Shown: in pieces, positions 15,080 through 24,416 of the stretch | How positions within the stretch are numbered: position 1 is the stretch's first letter | How the letters are laid out: each line of letters starts with the position of its first letter | DNA from: Daejeonella sp. H1SJ63 | Lineage (GTDB): Bacteria > Bacteroidota > Bacteroidia > Sphingobacteriales > Sphingobacteriaceae | NCBI RefSeq assembly: GCF_029360775.1 | Contig: NZ_JARKMZ010000028.1 | Span: forward strand, 1 to 64,000 | Length of the DNA: 64,000 nt | Reading direction: 5' to 3' | Notes under the pieces: model-generated | Database searches by the model: none | What the model saw: the letters and a program-made list of their open reading frames with translations, nothing else | What the model was told of the DNA's origin: nothing | Made by a program: the position numbers and the translations under genes

Positions 15080-17521
15080 TTATTCAGCAGGCTTTAATAA
15101 TACTTTACTCACACTCGCTTTTTCAATTTTTCCCTTTGAATAATAGATCGGGAAATACTGATCCTTAGCCCATGGTTCAAAAAGATTACGATAGAAAGGG
15201 CTATCAGGATTGCCTGATTGTCCCGGTCCGTTGGTAGCCAGCGCTGCATCCCAGTCGCCGGTATTGACAATCATCCTGAATGAGGCTCCGGTACTTTGGC
15301 GAAGGTTTCCACCGGTTGATCCCGGTGTATCACCGTATCCGCCTCTTGCCAGAGGACCGAGGTCGAGCTTTGCTTTGATACTGTCTCTGACCAGTGATCC
15401 GAGAGGATGCGACATATAAGTATGTTTGTACTTCTCCTGACCGTATTGCCATTTGTTCATGTCTGGTCCCAGTTTGTTTTCCAGGTCTTTAATGCCTTCA
15501 ATAAACGCTTCGGTAATGAAACGGTCACGCCCTGATTTAGGATCCTGACCAAATTTACTGTCGGGGTGCATAATCCAATCGACCAGTTTGCTGGTCTGAA
15601 GACTGATCAGATCCTGAACAGATTCAGGAACAAATTGTTGTTTCCCCATTTCCTTGATCCTGCTTTCCCAGGCTACATAAATAGCCGCTTCTACAGAGTT
15701 TGGATTAAGTTTAAAATCCCAGTTTTTGAGTTTGTTTCGGGCTTCGGCAGTCTTGCCTTCAAGCTTTAATCCGGCAAGCAGCGGACTTATTGTTCTTGCC
15801 GGTATGGAGAGATAATCTACCTGAAGAGACTGCATATCATTCATCGTCAGTTTTTTCCCTGCTCCAAGTACTTCATTGATGCGGTTGCCACGGTAAGGAT
15901 CAGCCCAGACATGTCCGATGGCATCCCAGTGCGTATATTCAGGAGGAGTGACATTCTGGTTTGCGGTGGCCCAGAAGCCTTTTTCAGGATTGTAGGTGTT
16001 CGGTCTTTCTTTGATCGGTAAATAGCCATCCCATTCGAAACGACCATCACCCGGAACAGGTACCAGGCCGCTTGATTTTTTCCGTACAGGAGAAATACCA
16101 ACAACCTGCCAGCCGATATTACCCTTTTTATCTGCCCAGACCATGTTCAAACTTGGAATATGGCTGTATGAACAGGCATCGCGGAATTCTTCCCAGTTCT
16201 TAGCCTGATCCATACGGAGAGAGGCGAGGTAGGGAGCTCCTCCCGGTTCGAGCCAGCCGCAGCGGATAGCATAGGCTTTTTTATGGGCAGAATCAACATA
16301 AGTTACCGGACCATGCACCGTATACAAAAGATCGGTTTTTACATCGGACTTGCCTTTTACTCTAATTGATTCAGTAATTACTTTCATATCTTTCCACTCA
16401 CCTTTGTATTTGTACTGACGAAGGTTTGAAGGGTTCAGATCATAAACGTACATATCCTCACTGTCGGTGCCGAAAATAGTTAGTCCCCATGCACCATACT
16501 CATTATGTCCGATAGAAATACCCGGAATCTCAGGTTCACCACCTCCGATCACATTCCATCCCGGAGCAGAAAGATGAGCCATATAGCGTAGTGATGGAAC
16601 AGAAATGGTTCGGTGCGGATCATTTGCCATATATGCATTCCCGTCTGCCATCAGTTTGCCTTTAACTACCCAGTTATTGCTTCCGATGGATTTTGGATCT
16701 TCCCTGCTTTCATTTGCCGACTGAATATCAATCCGTGCAGACAGTTTTGGATCAGAACGGTATTCAGGTAAAATATCTTCAGGTTCGAAACGTAAAGTTG
16801 CCCTGAAAGCATCGTAAAGTTCAAGGATGTTGTCAAACAGCAGATTCTTATTGATTGCAGGATCCAGATCTATATTTGGATCTTTGGGATGATAGGAGGC
16901 AAGTTTCTTAACTTCTGCAGAACCCAGAAGGGCAACTGCACGTCCGGTTTTTAATTCAAGCCCGATATTGCCTAACAATCCCTGATGCCTTGAAATTACG
17001 ATTTCAGGAGTCCATTTTTCCGGTTTGATGTTCAATAACCTGAATTCTACAGGCAGCTTCTCCGGGTTTTTCAGAGCTTCCTCAATATAAGCATTTACTC
17101 CGTCAGCATAGGCCGTGATGATCTCTTCACCATCTTTATGATAATGATTCATTTCCTGCTTCATATCGCCCCTGAATTTGAAAAGCCGGGTTCCGATATC
17201 ACGCTTAATTTCTCTTTCTCCGAGAATTTCTGCAACTGTGCCGGTAGCCTGCCTTCTCCAGATCTCAAACTGAAACAGTCTGTCTTTGGCTGCGGCATAG
17301 CCCTGAGCAAAGAACAGATCATGCTGGTTTTCAGCGTAAATATGATTTACTCCCCATTCATCCCGTATGATTTCTACAGGCTCACGCAGGCCTTTAACGG
17401 GCAGGTCATCATATCCGGATTGGCGGCAGGAAAAAAGAAATATTCCGGTCAGAATTGTCAATAAAGTTCTCAGCGAATTCCGATTTAAACACTTGAATGA
17501 TTTATTTGTCTGATTGACCAT
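15080..17521 (-). CDS. Penicillin acylase family lipoprotein
   Basis: This 813-aa Ntn hydrolase is secreted: the signal peptide ends in the lipobox LFSC. The alpha-subunit part contains IIRDEWGVNHIYAENQHDLFFAQGY. The autocatalytic Ser nucleophile lies in IGSNNWVVKG (about residues 277-286), where the SNNW motif marks the new beta-chain N-terminus. Downstream ANDPHRTISVPS and WGLTIFGTD are conserved in the family. It cleaves amide bonds of N-acyl compounds; relatives act on penicillins, homoserine lactones or acylated peptides. The substrate is not predictable. The length is typical. Confidence 0.92.
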   Translation of the reverse strand: MVNQTNKSFKCLNRNSLRTLLTILTGIFLFSCRQSGYDDLPVKGLREPVEIIRDEWGVNHIYAENQHDLFFAQGYAAAKDRLFQFEIWRRQATGTVAEILGEREIKRDIGTRLFKFRGDMKQEMNHYHKDGEEIITAYADGVNAYIEEALKNPEKLPVEFRLLNIKPEKWTPEIVISRHQGLLGNIGLELKTGRAVALLGSAEVKKLASYHPKDPNIDLDPAINKNLLFDNILELYDAFRATLRFEPEDILPEYRSDPKLSARIDIQSANESREDPKSIGSNNWVVKGKLMADGNAYMANDPHRTISVPSLRYMAHLSAPGWNVIGGGEPEIPGISIGHNEYGAWGLTIFGTDSEDMYVYDLNPSNLRQYKYKGEWKDMKVITESIRVKGKSDVKTDLLYTVHGPVTYVDSAHKKAYAIRCGWLEPGGAPYLASLRMDQAKNWEEFRDACSYSHIPSLNMVWADKKGNIGWQVVGISPVRKKSSGLVPVPGDGRFEWDGYLPIKERPNTYNPEKGFWATANQNVTPPEYTHWDAIGHVWADPYRGNRINEVLGAGKKLTMNDMQSLQVDYLSIPARTISPLLAGLKLEGKTAEARNKLKNWDFKLNPNSVEAAIYVAWESRIKEMGKQQFVPESVQDLISLQTSKLVDWIMHPDSKFGQDPKSGRDRFITEAFIEGIKDLENKLGPDMNKWQYGQEKYKHTYMSHPLGSLVRDSIKAKLDLGPLARGGYGDTPGSTGGNLRQSTGASFRMIVNTGDWDAALATNGPGQSGNPDSPFYRNLFEPWAKDQYFPIYYSKGKIEKASVSKVLLKPAE

Positions 17522-17680
17522 AGCTATAAATTTATTAATGAATTAACCCGGAATCCACTGAACTCAAATCTTTCTGAATATCCGTATTTTAATGGAAACA
17601 AGCAAGCAGGAATACATGTATCCGGAAAGCAAATGTGCTGTGCTTAATTAAGTTTTTACATAAAATCTGTATATTCATAT

Positions 17681-17884
17681 ATGAATGAATTCGATAAACA
17701 AAATAATGATCTATGGAGGTTTGGGATCATCTATTATAATCCGAATGATCCTTCTGTCTGGGTCGAAAAGCGGGTCGGAATTGGCTGGACATTGAATTTT
17801 GCCCATGTCAGATCTTATTTCATCATGGGATTAATTCTTGCTATCCCGCTTGCGCTTGGGCTTTTTTCAAGTCTGTTTAGCTGA
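17681..17884 (+). CDS. DUF5808-type small membrane protein
   Basis: This 67-aa protein has the family layout: a W-x-GIIYYNPNDPSVWVEKR motif, then GIGWTLNFAH, then one C-terminal transmembrane helix (YFIMGLILAIPLALGLF). Function unknown. It stands alone on the plus strand, divergent from the acylase gene. Confidence 0.8.
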   Translation: MNEFDKQNNDLWRFGIIYYNPNDPSVWVEKRVGIGWTLNFAHVRSYFIMGLILAIPLALGLFSSLFS

Positions 17885-18396
17885 AAGAGTTTCAGTTTCT
17901 TCATATCCCGGATTGATCAAAGATCAGGAGGCATTCTGATCCTTTTTACTAAAATGTTCTCCGATCTGTTGATGCTTTGAATGGGGCATACGGTGGAATC
18001 AAAAGATCATAGCAGTTTATGAATACCCTGCGATTGCCTGATAACAGGGTTCTGCTCATTTATGGTCATACGGTATACCTGCATGTATTTTGAAGGCTGA
18101 ATGTACTGATTTTGCGATTGCTCCTGAGTTTATATTACATGAAGATGGAGGCAACAGCGATATTGGCTATGCCTGGCCAGTGCTGTTGGATAAAAACAGG
18201 GTGATGATAGTGCATTATTTTAATTCAGATAATGGGGCCAGATCCATTGAAGGTACAATTTTGAAGATTACTGATCTTAAATTGATTTATCTTTATTGCT
18301 TGTTTGGATTTGATTATCCTTAAATTTAAGAAACGAATCTGAAGACTTCTTTTCCTGCTGTAATTGAGGAGCACGGAAAATAGCAAATCCTGATAC
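17885..18396. other. Intergenic stretch holding a decayed gene
   Basis: Apart from the sialidase-like remnant (18034-18270) no gene is visible here. The stretch is a likely scar of gene loss between the DUF5808 gene and the hydrolase. Confidence 0.5.
18034..18270 (+). pseudogene. Remnant of BNR-repeat sialidase-like protein
   Basis: Two frames together give the C-terminal end of a BNR/exo-sialidase-type protein. Frame 1 at 18034-18069 reads LPDNRVLLIYGH. After a frame change near 18069, the other frame reads YGIPAC, then FILHEDGGNSDIGYAWP, VLLDKNRVMIVHYFNS and DNGARSIEGTILKI. In intact relatives, the blocks L-DGRVL-YG, YGI-A, DDGG-DIGYP and YYFN-NG-R-I-GT occur in this order. The gene start is missing and the frame is broken, so it cannot make a functional enzyme. 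Confidence 0.65.
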
Positions 18397-19035
18397 ATGA
18401 ATAAGTTCTTTAAAAAAGAATGTATTATATCCCTGAAAGATGTCAGCTTAAAGGGCGACCTCACACTCCCGCATGAAAGTAAAGCAGTTGTCATTTTCTC
18501 TCATGGGAGTGGCAGCAGCAGATTAAGCAGTCGCAATCAGTACGTGGCTTCTTACCTCAATGAAAATGGATTTGGAACCTTGCTGTTTGATTTACTAACT
18601 GTTGAGGAAGACCGTGATTACGATAAACGTTTTGATATTGAACTGCTGACCGACAGGCTCATTGCAACAAGTAACTGGCTGAGTAAGATTCCTGAAGTAA
18701 ATAATCTGCCTATTGGTTATTTTGGGGCAAGTACCGGGGCTGCTTCAGCTTTAAAAGCCGCCGCAAAGCTGAAGCATATTTTTGCGGTAGTGAGCAGGGG
18801 GGGCAGGCCCGATCTGGCAATGGGTGAATTACCGCATGTACAAGCGCCAACTTTGCTGATCGTGGGAAGTCTGGATCAGGAGGTTCATGAGCTTAATTTG
18901 ATTGCACTGCAGAGCTTAAGCTGTGAAAAGCAACTTGAGCTTGTGGAGGGTGCAACACATCTGTTTGAAGAAGAAGGCAAACTTGCAGAGGTGGCAAAGC
19001 TGGCAGTTTCCTGGTTTAGTAATCATTTATCATGA
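18397..19035 (+). CDS. Alpha/beta hydrolase, dienelactone hydrolase-like
   Basis: This 212-aa hydrolase has an oxyanion region HGSGSS and the nucleophile elbow GASTGA (Ser at about residue 112), an Asp in VGSLDQEVHELN and His in GATHLFEEEG, giving a complete Ser-Asp-His triad. The substrate is unknown. It lies 15 bp upstream of a phosphoribosyltransferase gene; the same two domains are found fused or adjacent in other bacteria, suggesting a shared but uncharacterised pathway. Confidence 0.85.
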   Translation: MNKFFKKECIISLKDVSLKGDLTLPHESKAVVIFSHGSGSSRLSSRNQYVASYLNENGFGTLLFDLLTVEEDRDYDKRFDIELLTDRLIATSNWLSKIPEVNNLPIGYFGASTGAASALKAAAKLKHIFAVVSRGGRPDLAMGELPHVQAPTLLIVGSLDQEVHELNLIALQSLSCEKQLELVEGATHLFEEEGKLAEVAKLAVSWFSNHLS

Positions 19036-19050
19036 TGTAATAATTCAGCA

Positions 19051-19677
19051 ATGATATTTAAAGACCGAATTGAAGCAGCGAAATTGCTCGCCAATAAACT
19101 AAGCAAATACAAAGATGAACCTGGCGTGGTAATGGCTGTGCCAAAAGGAGGAGTGCCACTTGCTTACATTGTTGCAAAGGAACTTGACTTTCCAATGCAG
19201 ATTATTTTTACCAAAAAGATTGGTCATCCAACAAATAAGGAATATGCCATTGGTGCTGCAAGCCTTACTGATTATTTTGTAGAGCCACATCATGAAGTAA
19301 GCCGTGAATACATTGAGCAGGAGTTGAAACTGGTCAGAGCGAAACTGCAGGGGATGGCAGATAAGTTCAGTGGTAAATATGATACTGTAGATCTTAAGGA
19401 AAAGACTGTATTAATTATAGACGATGGAATGGCAACAGGAAATACCCTGTTAAGCACTGTGCAATTGCTCAGGAAAAGTTATCCTGCTAAAATTGTGATT
19501 GCTGTTCCTGTAGCGTCTATTGAGGCAGTTGACAAGCTTAAAAATAAAGTTGATGAATTGCTTGTTCTGCATATCCCACCATACTTTGAGAGTGTAGGCT
19601 CCTTTTATGAAAACTTTGACAATGTAAGTGAGGATGATGTGCTCTCTTATCTTGAAAAAATGAAGGGCCGGATTTAA
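19051..19677 (+). CDS. Phosphoribosyltransferase-fold protein
   Basis: This 208-aa type I PRTase has the PRPP-binding motif VLIIDDGMATGNTL (about residues 118-131) and an N-terminal AVPKGGVPLAYIVAKEL segment. The base-specific hood is short, so it cannot be assigned to purine or pyrimidine salvage. It is downstream of and probably co-transcribed with the hydrolase. The stop codon lies inside the terminator hairpin. Confidence 0.88.
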   Translation: MIFKDRIEAAKLLANKLSKYKDEPGVVMAVPKGGVPLAYIVAKELDFPMQIIFTKKIGHPTNKEYAIGAASLTDYFVEPHHEVSREYIEQELKLVRAKLQGMADKFSGKYDTVDLKEKTVLIIDDGMATGNTLLSTVQLLRKSYPAKIVIAVPVASIEAVDKLKNKVDELLVLHIPPYFESVGSFYENFDNVSEDDVLSYLEKMKGRI

Positions 19678-19695
19678 GCCCGGCCCTTCATTTTT
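19661..19695. terminator. Bidirectional terminator overlapping a stop codon
   Basis: TGAAGGGCCGG (19661-19671) pairs with CCGGCCCTTCA (19680-19690), followed by TTTTT and preceded by a run of A. The stem includes the last codons of the PRTase gene, and the stop TAA (19675-19677) sits in the loop. It also faces the end of the minus-strand gene at 19718, so it serves both convergent genes. Confidence 0.85.
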
Positions 19696-19717
19696 ATAAT
19701 TTCCTGTTCAGGAGACT

Positions 19718-20635
19718 TTATTTAAACATATCTGCCTCGCGATAAGCTTTGATCAATGCAAGTTCGCCTTCTTTTCCAGGTTTTGCATTTCCATGTTCCA
19801 TACCAAGAACTCCTTTGTAGCCTTTCCCGTCAATGTATTTAAATATATTTCTGTAATTGATCTCTCCGGTTCCGGGTTCTTTTCTTCCCGGATTATCTCC
19901 TATCTGAATATAAGCAATCTCATCCCAGCATTTTTCCATGGTAGTGATCAGGTTACCCTCATTACGCTGCATATGGTAAATGTCGTAAAGTATTTTGCAG
20001 GATGGGCTCTTAACTCCTTTGCAGATCAGGTGTGTCTGATCGGCATGACGAAGGAACAAGTCAGGGGTATCGCTGAGTGGCTCAAGCACCATGATCAGTC
20101 CATGCGGCTCCAGAATTTCGGCTCCGCGCCTTAATGCTTCAATCACATTTCCGGTTTGAATACCGATAGGAAGAGAGCGTTCAAAATCTCCCGGGACAAC
20201 AGTTGCCCATTTGGCATTTACACGTTTTGCCACATCCACTGCCTTACGGCAGCCATCCAGAAAGATATCAATATATTCTTTCTTGCCTGCAGCAAGCGTA
20301 TTTGCACCGTTCCCGCCTTTATCGACCACAAAAACCCCCATTGTCATCCCTGATTTTTCGAGGGCGCTTCCAATCTGCTCCTGCATCTGAACTGTGCGCT
20401 TCATCAATCCATTATCTTCAATACTGCGGAAGCCCTGATCGTGCATGAATTTGATCTGGTCAATAAAATCTGCTCCTGCATGTGCAGCAAACATGCCGGC
20501 ATGAGGAGCATAATTCAGGTTGAAGGTTTTTTCTGCGGCCGGTTTTGTTTCGGTACCGGCAGCTGTTGCAGATGTTCCTGCCGCAGCAGAAAGCCCCAGC
20601 ATGATACTGCTTTTTATGAATTCGCTTCGTTTCAT
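19718..20635 (-). CDS. Exported TIM-barrel sugar isomerase-like protein
   Basis: This 305-aa protein belongs to the xylose isomerase-like TIM barrel family and is closest in pattern to hydroxypyruvate isomerase (LEPLSD, YDIYHMQRNEG, IQIGDNPGRKEPGTGEINY, GMEHGN). The metal-ligand Glu, Asp, His and second Glu appear in these blocks. Unlike cytoplasmic Hyi it begins with a signal sequence (KRSEFIKSSIMLGLSAAAG), so it acts outside the cytoplasm, probably on a sugar derivative in the neighbouring carbohydrate locus. Confidence 0.85.
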   Translation of the reverse strand: MKRSEFIKSSIMLGLSAAAGTSATAAGTETKPAAEKTFNLNYAPHAGMFAAHAGADFIDQIKFMHDQGFRSIEDNGLMKRTVQMQEQIGSALEKSGMTMGVFVVDKGGNGANTLAAGKKEYIDIFLDGCRKAVDVAKRVNAKWATVVPGDFERSLPIGIQTGNVIEALRRGAEILEPHGLIMVLEPLSDTPDLFLRHADQTHLICKGVKSPSCKILYDIYHMQRNEGNLITTMEKCWDEIAYIQIGDNPGRKEPGTGEINYRNIFKYIDGKGYKGVLGMEHGNAKPGKEGELALIKAYREADMFK

Positions 20636-20655
20636 TTTTCTTAAGTTTAAGCAGC

Positions 20656-21981
20656 CTAGATCACTTTAGTTACACCCGGAATAGCGTATGGATATGTTCC
20701 ATCAAAATTTGGTAATATCTTTGGCAATGCATCCCATGCCAGTTTGTCGGGCATCAGGTTAATGTTTGAATTTAAGGCGTCATCCCACTTAATGACATCG
20801 CCTGAATAACTTGCATAACGTCCCATAATTGCGGTCATGGTACTTTTAGCAGCATTTTCAGCATCAGCGAATTTATACTGATTTGCGGTAATGGCAGCAA
20901 ATAGTTCATCGTGTTCCGTCTGATATGGATTAGCATCAGTCTTCCCTTCATAATTTACCAGAACCTTGCCTTTATGATCCCAGATTTTTCCTCTGTTGTT
21001 TGAATCCAGGAATATCTTACCCTTAGTACCCTGGAATGTTTCATCAACACGGTTAGCTCCGCCTGTAAAATGACGACACTGGCTGGAGATCACACTTCCG
21101 TCATCATAAACAAATTCGATAGAGTGATTGTCAAAAATTTCTCCGTAATCTTTACCGGTACGTAAGAATCGACCACCTGCACCATAGGCAGAAACAGGAT
21201 ATTTATTTTTTACCCAGTTGGCAACATCGATATTATGAACATGCTGCTCTACAATATGATCACCGCAAAGCCAGTTAAAATAGTACCAGTTTCTCATCTG
21301 ATACTCCATTTCGGTTTGGTTAGGCTGACGAGGGTTTACCCATACGCCACCGCTGTTCCAGTATACTTGCCCGGAAACAATATCCCCAAGTTCACCCTGA
21401 TGTACTCTTTTGATCAGCTCCCTGTAATTTTTTTGGTAATGACGCTGTAAGCCTACAACCACATTTAGTTTCTTGCGTTTGGCTTCTTCAGCGGTTGCAA
21501 GAACACTGCGGATTCCCGGAGAGTCGGTAGCCACCGGTTTTTCCATAAAGATTTGCTTGTTTTGCTTTACAGCCTCTGCAAAATGGGCGGGTCTGAATCC
21601 CGGAGGAGTACACAGAAGTACAACATCTGCATCTTCCATTGCCTGTTTATAACCCTCAAACCCTGTAAATTTTTTATCTTCAGGAACACTGATCTTTTCT
21701 GCGCCAAATTTTGCCAGTAATGATTTATGACTCTTCTCCAGTTTGTCGGGGAAAGCATCGACCATAGCAACCAGTTTCAGATTGAATTTGGTGCTTAAAG
21801 CCTGAAATGCCGCACCTGTACCGCGGCTGCCGCAGCCAATCAGTGCAATTTTGATCGTGTCAGATCCTGAAGCATAAGCTCCGGCAAGTGGAATACTGCT
21901 CAAGAGAGCGCCTCCGGTAAGAATTGCAGAGGTTTTGATGAAATCCCTTCTTTCGTTTAGTTCGTTGTTTTTGTTGTTCAT
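20656..21981 (-). CDS. Tat-exported Gfo/Idh/MocA oxidoreductase
   Basis: This 441-aa protein has a twin-arginine signal (NERRDFIKTSA), a Rossmann NAD(P) site (IALIGCGSRGTG), the EKP catalytic motif (MEKPVATDSPG) and the substrate-domain histidine region HIVEQHVHNID. Tat export of a folded dinucleotide enzyme is typical of Bacteroidota sugar loci, where the bound NAD may be recycled internally. It lies 20 bp upstream of the TIM barrel gene on the same strand and probably forms an operon with it and with the SUMF1-fold gene. Confidence 0.88.
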   Translation of the reverse strand: MNNKNNELNERRDFIKTSAILTGGALLSSIPLAGAYASGSDTIKIALIGCGSRGTGAAFQALSTKFNLKLVAMVDAFPDKLEKSHKSLLAKFGAEKISVPEDKKFTGFEGYKQAMEDADVVLLCTPPGFRPAHFAEAVKQNKQIFMEKPVATDSPGIRSVLATAEEAKRKKLNVVVGLQRHYQKNYRELIKRVHQGELGDIVSGQVYWNSGGVWVNPRQPNQTEMEYQMRNWYYFNWLCGDHIVEQHVHNIDVANWVKNKYPVSAYGAGGRFLRTGKDYGEIFDNHSIEFVYDDGSVISSQCRHFTGGANRVDETFQGTKGKIFLDSNNRGKIWDHKGKVLVNYEGKTDANPYQTEHDELFAAITANQYKFADAENAAKSTMTAIMGRYASYSGDVIKWDDALNSNINLMPDKLAWDALPKILPNFDGTYPYAIPGVTKVI

Positions 21982-21992
21982 TGGAATATTTT

Positions 21993-22982
21993 TTAGAAAT
22001 CAGCTATAGGTTCACGATTAAAATAGGCCTCAATTTCTTCTTTTGAGGGTTTGATGAGTGGTCTGACGAGGCGAATCCCCACAAAGGTGCCGCCAGTTAA
22101 CCACCAGTTACTTTTAGGTATTTGGGGGTCAATAACTTTCCATTGCGGGTCTGACCCGCGACGGCTTGCTGAGCGAAGGTCTTTTACTTCATCTTCATAT
22201 GATCCGCCACGAACACTATGAGGGTATAAAGTTTCTGTCGGAACTACAGGGTCTTTAACCACTGTATTAGTCCGCTTAGTATATAGTTTGGCTACATACT
22301 GGTCAATTGTCCATTCGGTTACATTTCCATGCATATCATGTAATCCCCATGAATTGGGTTTTTTACCTCCAACCGGATGTGTTTTATTATCACTGTTTGA
22401 TTTGTGCCAGGCATATTCATTAATATCTCCCGCCTTGTCAAAAGAATAGGGGCTATTGGTGCCGGCGCGGCATGCATATTCCCATTCAGCCTCGGTTGGG
22501 AGTCTGTAAAACTCACCTGTTCGGGTATATAACCATTTGCAGAATTGTATTGCTGAGTATTGCGTCATGCCGATTGCAGGGAATCCCTCTTTACCCATTC
22601 CCCAGGTCATATCAACATAGGGTTTGGTTGGACGGGTCAGCGCATCAACTTCCTGGCTGAGGGCAGTTTTACTGATCCTTGTTTCCTGATTTTTGTAAAC
22701 AAATGGTTCATAAAGATCCCAGGTAACTTCAAATTTGCTCATCCAGAAGGGGCTGAGCTGAACTTTATGCTGCGGACCTTCATCTTCACGACGTCCTGCT
22801 TCAGAGGCCGGGCTACCCATCATAAACTCACCACCGGGAATAGCGATCATGTCAAATTTAAGATCTGTTCCCTGCAGCTCCTGAGTATAATTCCTGAAAT
22901 TGTTTTCCTGAGAAAAAATGGCGGAAGGGATTAATATTAAACCTATGCAGACAGTTTTAATTATTAGGGTAATTGATCTCAT
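21993..22982 (-). CDS. Secreted SUMF1/FGE-fold protein
   Basis: This 329-aa protein has a cleavable signal peptide (IPSAIFSQ) and the formylglycine-generating-enzyme fold: IPGGEFMMGSP, FEVTWDLYEPF, LPTEAEWEYACRAG, GNVTEWTIDQY, VRGGSYEDE. The catalytic cysteine pair of true sulfatase-activating FGE is not clearly present, and no sulfatase is in the window, so a binding or structural role is more likely. It is the first gene of the three-gene operon (22982 to 19718) and ends 11 bp before the oxidoreductase gene. Confidence 0.85.
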   Translation of the reverse strand: MRSITLIIKTVCIGLILIPSAIFSQENNFRNYTQELQGTDLKFDMIAIPGGEFMMGSPASEAGRREDEGPQHKVQLSPFWMSKFEVTWDLYEPFVYKNQETRISKTALSQEVDALTRPTKPYVDMTWGMGKEGFPAIGMTQYSAIQFCKWLYTRTGEFYRLPTEAEWEYACRAGTNSPYSFDKAGDINEYAWHKSNSDNKTHPVGGKKPNSWGLHDMHGNVTEWTIDQYVAKLYTKRTNTVVKDPVVPTETLYPHSVRGGSYEDEVKDLRSASRRGSDPQWKVIDPQIPKSNWWLTGGTFVGIRLVRPLIKPSKEEIEAYFNREPIADF

Positions 22983-23071
22983 GTATCTGGTATGCTCCTG
23001 AATATTATTGTAAAATAAATATGATGAATTTTAATGATAAAATATATCCTTATTCATACCCAAAAACAAAA

Positions 23072-23098
23072 AAACCGGAACATTGTCCGGTTTTTTTT
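23072..23098. terminator. Intrinsic terminator, hairpin with T-tract
   Basis: ACCGGA / TCCGGT with a 6-nt loop is flanked by an A-run and a T-run. It separates the sugar dehydrogenase gene (minus strand, stop at 23118) from the next operon. On the minus strand the T-run comes from the A-run, so it can stop that gene's transcript. Confidence 0.8.
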
Positions 23099-23117
23099 GT
23101 TTAAAAATGATGATTAC

Positions 23118-24353
23118 TTATTTTTTAGCTATTCTGTAAAGTCTTCCTTCATCAGTAATTGCATAAAGTGCTCCGTCTTTACCCTGCATTGTTGATCTGA
23201 AACGTTGGTTCTGATCAGCAAGTAATCTTTCTTCGCCAACAACCTTATTGTTTTTGATCACCAATCTTAGTATATGTTTACCACTGAGTGCACCTATGAA
23301 CAGATTATTTTTCCATTCAGGGATCATATTGCCTGAGTAGAAAGACATTCCGCTTGGAGAAATGGATGGATTCCAGTAGTAAACCGGCTGCTCCATACCT
23401 TCTTTTTGCTGAATTCCATCACCTACTTTAGCCCCGCTGTATTCCAGTCCATAAGTGATCGTTGGCCAGCCATAGTTTTTGCCCGGCTTTACCAGGTTTA
23501 ACTCATCGCCGCCCATCGGACCAAATTCAGCGGTCCAGATATCGCCTGTTACAGGGTGGAATGCAAGATTTTGAACGTTTCTGTGACCGTATGAATAGAT
23601 CTCCGGTCTTGCTTCAGCATTTTTAAGAAACGGATTGCCCGGTGCAGGTTTTCCATCTTTAGTAATGCGCAATACTTTACCATTTGCTGATGTCAGGAAC
23701 TGAGCCTGTGGTCTGGTTTCCAATGAAGAGCGCTCTCCTGTTGTAACCAATAAATTTCCGGTCTTGTCAACCAGGATACGGCCGCCATAATGTCCCATAC
23801 TCGGATGTGCAGGAGTTGCTCTGTAAATTACGTTTACATTTTCAATTTTTTTCTCATCAGCAGAAAGTGTTCCTTTTGCTACGGCTGTTAAGTTTCCTTC
23901 AGCTGATTTTTCTGAGAAAGTCCAGTAAACAATTCTGTTTTTTGCGAATGCCGGATCAATGGTAAGGCCGAGCAAACCTCCCTGACCACCTGAATTTACT
24001 TCAGGGAATCCTGTGATTGGCTCACTTACTGTTCCCGTTGTAGTAATGATTCTCATTGTTCCGATTTTTTCAGTAATCAGAAGCCGTCCATCAGGCAGTA
24101 CAGTAATGCCCCATGGTCTTTTAAGACCTTCTGCAAGTACTTTTATATCCAATGCGGTTTGGGTCTTTATTCCTGCAATTCTGGTTTGACCTATGAAGGC
24201 AGGAGAATAGCTATTGTTTGGCGGTAATTTTTCAACTGGTGCATTGGTAGTGTCCTGCGCTGATATCAAGCCGGTGGAGGCATTGGCCTCAAGGCTGATG
24301 GCGGAGAATATTACTGCAGCAGCACTTAAAAAGAATGGAATTTTCTTGTTCAT
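23118..24353 (-). CDS. PQQ-type sugar dehydrogenase (glucose/sorbosone family)
   Basis: A 411-aa secreted protein from ATG 24353, which starts a clear signal peptide (MNKKIPFFLSAAAVIFSA). An upstream ATG at 24413 would put 20 charged residues in front of it. Family blocks of the six-bladed beta-propeller are RPWGITVLPDGRLLITEK, GHYGGRILVDKTGNLLVTTG, SYGHRNVQNLAFHP and EFGPMGGDELN. Members oxidise aldose sugars in the periplasm with PQQ. Whether PQQ is made by this organism is not visible here. Confidence 0.88.
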   Translation of the reverse strand: MNKKIPFFLSAAAVIFSAISLEANASTGLISAQDTTNAPVEKLPPNNSYSPAFIGQTRIAGIKTQTALDIKVLAEGLKRPWGITVLPDGRLLITEKIGTMRIITTTGTVSEPITGFPEVNSGGQGGLLGLTIDPAFAKNRIVYWTFSEKSAEGNLTAVAKGTLSADEKKIENVNVIYRATPAHPSMGHYGGRILVDKTGNLLVTTGERSSLETRPQAQFLTSANGKVLRITKDGKPAPGNPFLKNAEARPEIYSYGHRNVQNLAFHPVTGDIWTAEFGPMGGDELNLVKPGKNYGWPTITYGLEYSGAKVGDGIQQKEGMEQPVYYWNPSISPSGMSFYSGNMIPEWKNNLFIGALSGKHILRLVIKNNKVVGEERLLADQNQRFRSTMQGKDGALYAITDEGRLYRIAKK

Positions 24354-24416
24354 TTTATCTGTGTTTTTTGAAGGTTTAAGATGCAAATTAATTATTATAT
24401 CAGGTTTAAGCAATGC

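Noticed and set aside
21993-22982. Sulfatase-maturing enzyme
   Set aside because: The catalytic cysteine pair is not clear and no sulfatase gene is in the window, so only the fold is claimed.
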